From: Eonycteris spelaea
Lineage: Eukaryota; Chordata; Mammalia; Chiroptera; Pteropodidae
Direction of reading: 5' to 3'
Assembly: GCA_003508835.1 (NCBI GenBank)
Contig: PUFA01000070.1
Span: forward strand, 5,642,001-5,706,000
DNA length: 64,000 bases
Position 1 is the first letter of the stretch. Every line of letters starts with the position of its first letter. Position numbers and translations under genes: made by a program. Positions 58,630 through 64,000 of this stretch are shown here, piece after piece. Under the pieces are notes generated by a model that made no database searches, was not told where the DNA came from, and worked only from the letters and a program-made list of their open reading frames with translations.

Positions 58630-61600
58630 CATACCCATCAATAATTACTTTAAATGTAAATGGACTAAATGCTCTAATCAAAGGATATAGGGTGGCTGAA
58701 TGGATTAAAAAAAAGAACAAGACCCATATATATGTTGCCTATAAGAGACCCACTTCAGATCCAAAGACAGACTGAAAGATGAAAAAAATATATATTTCAT
58801 GCCATTGGAAAAGAAAAAAAAGCTGGAATAGCAACAATCATATCAGACAAAATAGACATTAAAACAAAGGCTGTAGTAAGAGACGAGAAGGGCATTTCAT
58901 AATGATAAAGGAATCAATTCGACAAGAAGATGAAACTCTTGTAACGACATCCAATGTAGAAACACCTAACTATATAAAGCAAATATTGATGGACATAAAG
59001 GGAGAGATCAAGAATAGTATGGAACCTAATACTCCATTGATCATCCAGACACAAAACTGGGAAACAACAGCATTCAATGACACATTAGACCAAGTGAACT
59101 TAATATTTTTAGAGCATTCTACCCAAAAGCAGCAGAATATACATTTTGCTCAAGTGCACATAAAACATTTTCAAGACAGACCACATGTTAGATCACAGTA
59201 AATTTAAGAAGACTGAAATCTTATCAAGCATCTTCTCCAATCACAACTGTATGAAATTAGAAATCAATTACAAGGAAAAAAACTGAAAAACTCACAAATA
59301 CGTGGAGGCTAGAAAACATGCTACTAAACAATAAATGGGTTAACAATGAGGTCAAGGGAGAAATCAAAAAATACTTTGAGAAAATGAAAATGGAACCACA
59401 ACGACCCCAAATCCTTGGGACATAGCCAAAGTGGTTCATAGAGGAAAATTTATAGCAATATAGGCTTACCTTAAGAAATAAGAAAAATGTCAAATAAACA
59501 ATCTAACCTTACAACTAAAGAAACTAGAAAAAGAGAAACAAATAAAGCCCAGAGTGTGTACAAGGAAGGAAATGATAAAGATCAGAGTGAAATAAACAAA
59601 GTAGTATCTTCAAAAAAATAGAAAAAAAAATCAATGAAACCAAGAGCTGGTTCTTTGAAAGGATAAACACAACTGATAAATATTTTACCAGATCAAGATA
59701 ATAAGAGAGAGGGCCCAAATAAATAAAATCAGAAATGAAAGGGATGTGACAACCAACACCACAGAAATATAAAAGTTTATATAAAAACTAAAAATAATCA
59801 TATGCCAACAAAATAGACAATCTGGAAGAAATGGATAAATTCCTGGAAAAATATAATCTTTCAAGATTAAATTAGAAAAAAACCCAGAAAATTTGAACAG
59901 ACTGATAACTACTAATAAAATTGAATCAGTATCCAAAGCTCCCAACAAAGTCCTGTACCAGATGGCTTCACAGGTAAATTCTACCAAACAATAAAAGAAT
60001 TAATACCTATCCTCAAATTATTACAAAAAATTTAAGAGGAAGGACGGCTCTCAAACTTGTTTTGTGAGGCTGGCATTACCTTGATACCAAAACCAGACAA
60101 AAATAATACAAAAAATAGAAAATGATAGGCCAATATTCCTGATGAACATAGATGCAAAAATCCTCAACAAAACATAGGAAACCAAATTCAGCAATACATT
60201 ACAAAAATCACATTCCATGATCAAGTGGGGTTTATATCAGGGATGCAAAGGATGTAAGGTTGGTTCATTATCTATAAATCAATTAATGTGATATACCACA
60301 CAAACAAAATTAAGGACAAAAGTCATATGATCATATCAATAGATGGAGAAAAAGCATTTAACAAAATCCAACATCCATTTATAATAAAAACACTCAGCAA
60401 AGTACAAGTAGAGGGAACATACATCAACATAAGAAAGGTCATATATGACAAACCCATAGCATCATTAGACTCAATGGTAAAAAACTAAAATCTTTAATAT
60501 CAAGAACAAGACAAGGATGCCTATTTTCACTACTTTTATTAAAAATAGCATTGGAAGTTCTAGCCACGGCAATCAGGCAAGGAAAAGAAATCAAATGCAT
60601 TCAAATTGGAAAAGAAGAAGTAAAAGTATCATTATTTGCAGATGAAATGATATTATATAGAGAGAACCCTAAAGAGTTTATCAAAAAACTAATAGAATTA
60701 ATAAACAAATTCAGTAAGGTAGCGAAATAAAAAATTAATATTCAGAAATCAGTTGCATTTTTATACACCAACAACTATCAGAAAGAGAAAATAAGAGAAC
60801 AATACCATTTACAATTATCAAAAAGAATAAAATATCTAGGAATAAATTTAACCAAAGAGTTAAAGACCATACCCAGTAAATTATAAAACATCAATGAAAG
60901 AAACCAAAGAAGATAAAAATAAATGCAAGTCTATACTGTGCTCATGGACAAGAAGAATTAACATTGTTAAAATATTCATACTACCCGAAGCAATCTAAAC
61001 ATTAAATAAAATCCATACCAAAATACTAATGGCAGTTTTTACAGAATTAGAACAAGCAATCCAAAAAAGTTTATATGGAACCACAAAAGACCCTGAACAG
61101 CCAAAGCAATCTTGAGAAGGAGGAACAAAGTTAGAGGTATCACGCTACCTGATATTGATCTATATTACAAGGCTATAGTAATCAAAACAGTATGGAAACT
61201 GGAATAAAGACATATGTACATATTTAAGGAACAGAATAGAGTTCAGAAATAAACTCTTAACCTACATGGTCAATTTATCATGATAAAGGAGTGAGAATAG
61301 ACATCACTCTTAGCAATTTTTTTTGGATATGTCTCCTCAGGCAAAAGAGACAAAATTAAAAATAAACAAATGGAACAACATCAAACAAAGATTTTGCATA
61401 GTGAAGGAAATAATCAATAAAACATAAAGACAATCTATTGAATGGGAGATGGTATTTGCCAATAAAACATTTGATAAGGGATGATATCAAAAATATATAA
61501 GGAACTTATAAAATTTAACTCCAAAAAAAATATCCAAATAAAAACTAAGTAGAGAACCTGAATCGACATTTCTCCAAAGAGAACATACAGATGGTCAATG

Positions 61601-62154
61601 GACATGAAAAAATGCTCAACATCACTAATCATCAGAGAAATGCAAATTAAAACCACATTGAGATATTACTTCACACCTGTCAGAACAGCTGTCATTTATA
61701 AATCAGCAAACAACAAGTGTTGGTGAGGAAGTAGGGAAAAAGTTACCCTTGTGCCTTTTTGTTGGGTTTGTAAATTGGTGTAGCCACTATGGAAAGCAAA
61801 ACTGAGGTTTCTCAAAAAATTGAAAATAGACCTATCATCCACACAATCCAATTTTACTTTTGTGTATTTATCCAAAGAAATCCAAAACACTGATTTGAAA
61901 AGATATGCACACCCCTGTGTTCATTGCAGCATTATTTACAATAGTCATGATGTGGAAGTAACTTAAGTGTGCATCGACATATTAATGGATAAAGAAGATG
62001 TGATGCAAATATACAATAAGATATTACTCAGCCATAAAAAAATAAAATAAAATTTTGCCATTTTCAACAACATGGATGGACCTAGAGCATATTATGCTAA
62101 TTGAAGTAAGTCAAATAAAGACAAATACATATATGACTTATATGTGAAATCTAA
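58630..62154 (+). pseudogene. L1 ORF2 pseudogene (endonuclease, reverse transcriptase, C-terminal domain)
   Basis: Order of domains: apurinic endonuclease from about 58640 (LNVNGLNALIK, keeping the active-site Asn region; then CL-stop-ETHF with TAA at 58742-58744), reverse transcriptase at about 59800-60900 (fingers with [13 protein letters not shown] at 60343-60381; active site FADE at 60635-60646), then the C-terminal domain ending with a natural stop TAA at 62152-62154. ORF2p would nick DNA and copy L1 RNA. This copy cannot: many stops and frameshifts, a Glu in place of the second catalytic Asp of FADD, and a deletion near 61295. Confidence 0.85.
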
Positions 62155-62498
62155 AAACAAAATAACAAAACACAAAGAAACTCATATATACAGAGAAGTT
62201 GTTGATCATCTCCAGATGTGAGGAGGTTTGGGAGGATGGGTAAAAAATGTAAAGGGATTAAGAAGTACAAATTCCTAGTTATAAAAATAGTCATAGAGAT
62301 GTAAAGTACAGCATGGGAAATATAGTCAACAATATTGTAATAACTATGTATGGTGTCAGATAGGTACTTATCGGGGTGGTTGCTTCATAAGGTATATAAA
62401 TGTCTAATCACTATGATATATACATGAAACTAATATAATACTGTATATTAACTGTAATTTTAAAATAAAATTCTAAAAAACTAAAGAAAATCAAAATT

Positions 62499-62524
62499 TC
62501 TTAATTTTGATGAAATTCAACTTA
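62499..62524 (+). repeat. 26-bp target-site duplication, right copy
   Basis: Partner of 57792-57817, directly after the A-rich tail of the sense L1. Confidence 0.8.
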
Positions 62525-62700
62525 CCTTTTTTTTTTTTCTTTTTTGTATTTAAAAAACTATTACCTAACCCAAGGTCACCAGGATTTTCTCCTATATTTT
62601 CTTTTAGAAGTTTTAGTGGTTTACATTTTAAATTTAAGTCTATGGTTCATTTTAATTTTTGTGTGTGATGTATGATATTAGCCAGAACTCATAATACTAT
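62499..62700 (-). mobile_element. Old L1M (antisense), right half of the split copy
   Basis: CCTAACCCAAGGTCACCAGG, TTTTCTCCTATATTTTCTTT, TAGAAGTTTTAGTGGTTTAC and TCTATGGTTCATTTTAATTT continue the antisense L1 ORF2 directly from where the left half stops at 57817. The first 26 bp are the right TSD copy. Confidence 0.75.
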
Positions 62701-63419
62701 GCTCTAGCCACTGTACTTTATGTCATAAAGTGATGAACAAATTGGGAAATATGGGATAATGAGAAGGTAAGAAAAAGATATGACAGAATCATCATAGAAA
62801 AAAACTGAATATGCTTGTCTGATGACTTGCGAGGTTGGATCTAATGAATTAAGTGCTTAAATTCAGGTTGGGTAAAACATAGCTTCATAGCAGAAACAAG
62901 TATAAACAAAATAGATTAGTAATTTAGTCATCTTAATAGCAGTAATAATAAAACATTTCAAGTAATAGATATGTTATTTTGTAACAGTATTTGCATACTA
63001 CACTGGATCATTCACGGTCTGTTCTCATCTTCTTTTCGAGCCTTGTTTATCCTCCATGAACATTATTTGATAAGAACTCTAAATTTCATTCACCCACCGG
63101 GGAGTCATAGTTTTTCCCCATCATGCTGTACTTTTTCATCAAACTCCATACGTTGAAAGATATGGACCAACATCATTCACTTTCTACTCAGAAATTCCTA
63201 ATTTTCCAAGTTCAAATCTTACTGTTGTGAAGACTTCTGTCCCAACAGAAGTCATTTTCTAGGCAGAATGAGTTGATACTTATCTATCTTCAGCACTTTG
63301 AGCACACTTCTGTTAAGTACTATATGAACTTAACTGTTTAGCTTCTCTATACCACACTAGGTTGTGAACACTGTTCAAGTGGAGAGGCCAAATACAGAGC
63401 TCCATTCTTTGAAAGGGAA
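62701..63419. other. Unassigned AT-rich sequence
   Basis: Nothing recognised. Confidence 0.4.
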
Positions 63420-63760
63420 CATGACAGACTAGAACTCATCAAGGAAGGATGAGGATAGTGAGAAGATTAAAAAACACAGCCTATGAACAACTGAACAGGC
63501 TGAGGGACTTTGTAGAACATTTAGCGGGTGTGCTAGGTTATCTGAAGGACTGTATATGGAAATGGAGTCAGATACCACAGAATTGGACATTAGTACTGGA
63601 GACACTAGATAGATATATTTCAGTTGCATATAGTGAGGCGTTTGCTTTTATACAGTTGAAGTTGGCTGAAGTAATGATCTATTTTGAGAGCTTATTCCTG
63701 TCAGCAGAGTTTATTATATGTTCTATAACTATTTGGCAGGAATGTTGCAGATGAAATTAA
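63420..63760 (+). mobile_element. L3/CR1-like LINE fragment (sense)
   Basis: ACAACTGAACAGGCTGAGGG and TTATCTGAAGGACTGTATATG recall the C-terminal end of CR1/L3 ORF2. A 101-codon frame (63449-63754) gives LNRLRDF and GYLKDC, phrases compatible with that region. Similarity is weak. Confidence 0.4.
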
Positions 63761-64000
63761 AACATTTGATGCATCTAGATGAAAGTCCATTGGTAAAATT
63801 CTGTAATTATTTAAATTTGGAGGCCTGAACTCTTTATTCAGACCTTGTCCAAGACTTGCAGATGTTTCATAAATGTCTCTTACTTTCATTTCCTTGTCTT
63901 TATCCCTTTCCCTTTCCTCATTTTATTTTTCCCCCTTGCTTCCCATCCCTGCTATTATCAGGCCCCAGCTCCTTAACAGGCATTTTTACATCCAATTCGT
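63761..64000. other. Unassigned sequence at window end
   Basis: C/T-rich near 63895-63950; nothing recognised. Confidence 0.4.

Larger units (their letters stand above)
57818..62498 (+). mobile_element. L1 insertion (sense), about 4.7 kb, 5'-truncated in ORF1
   Basis: Contains the ORF1 C-terminal region, an inter-ORF segment, nearly all of ORF2 and a 3' UTR ending in an impure A-rich tail (about 62462-62496). It is the longest transposon in the window. One internal loss is visible near 61295, where the text jumps from GATAAAGGAGTGAGAATAG to AGCAATTTTTTTTGGATATG, skipping ORF2 sequence. The 3' UTR (TGCTTCATAAGGTATATAAA, CATGAAACTAATATAATACTG) is of the general laurasiatherian/older L1 type. 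Confidence 0.85.

Noticed and set aside
59685..59987. 100-codon minus-strand frame with apparent membrane segments
   Set aside because: Antisense shadow of the A-rich L1 ORF2; T-rich codons give false hydrophobic runs.
1..64000. Search for tRNA, rRNA, snRNA genes, recent tRNA-derived SINEs or Helitrons, and an undescribed multi-gene system
   Set aside because: None was visible on either strand by eye. The window is explained by ancient transposons and unassigned non-coding DNA.

Overview
This window reads as AT-rich, non-coding nuclear DNA of a placental mammal. It has decayed L1, L2 and MIR retroelements, ERVL/MaLR LTR pieces, hAT-Charlie and Tigger DNA-transposon fossils, and long TG/CA microsatellites. 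No convincing protein-coding exon, tRNA, rRNA or CRISPR array was found on either strand. The longest open frames (about 60-140 codons) are either parts of decayed transposons or lack any recognisable domain. The 3' UTRs of the less-diverged L1 copies (39.06-39.37 kb and 32.46-32.66 kb, both antisense) look like the L1 lineage of bats (Chiroptera). No recent tRNA-derived SINE or Helitron was seen and every L1 is broken. That would suit a fruit bat (Pteropodidae, where L1 activity is reported to have stopped), but this is inference by eye.

Layout. 0-10 kb is mostly unassigned sequence, with a MER1-like hAT element (339-531), two TG microsatellites, an MLT1-like LTR (4.5-5.0 kb) and a CpG-retaining patch (3.69-4.20 kb). 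10-22.5 kb is a mosaic of old repeats: MIR, an L1 ORF1 remnant, antisense L1ME pieces, L2 fragments and an MLT1-like LTR. 22.5-27 kb is nearly featureless. 27-31 kb is dominated by sense L2, one copy split by an antisense L1 fragment. 33.24-33.86 kb is a complete-looking Tigger-type element with TA flanks. 34.4-38.6 kb is antisense ERVL-like internal sequence with a dUTPase-like segment and rearranged duplicates. 39.06-40.94 kb is a 5'-truncated antisense L1 with a target-site duplication (TSD). 41.04-41.49 kb is a diverged tandem duplication of about 220 bp that I cannot assign to a family.

43-49 kb holds MER20, L1M, MIR and short tandem duplications. 50.04-50.42 kb is a solo MLT1 LTR. 50.93-51.58 kb is an L1 insertion with an internal deletion and a perfect 14-bp TSD. 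52.6-54 kb has two L2 fragments in opposite orientation. 57.5-62.7 kb is the largest structure: a sense L1 of about 4.7 kb inserted into an older antisense L1, which it splits in two.

There is no operon, pathway or gene set here. The content is best explained as an intron or intergenic interval shaped by successive transposon insertions. No previously undescribed biological system could be supported. The items most worth checking are the nested and internally deleted L1s, the 41 kb tandem duplication, the rearranged ERVL block and the CpG-retaining patch. Family names come from memory of consensus sequences and need RepeatMasker confirmation; boundaries without a TSD or terminal repeat are approximate.
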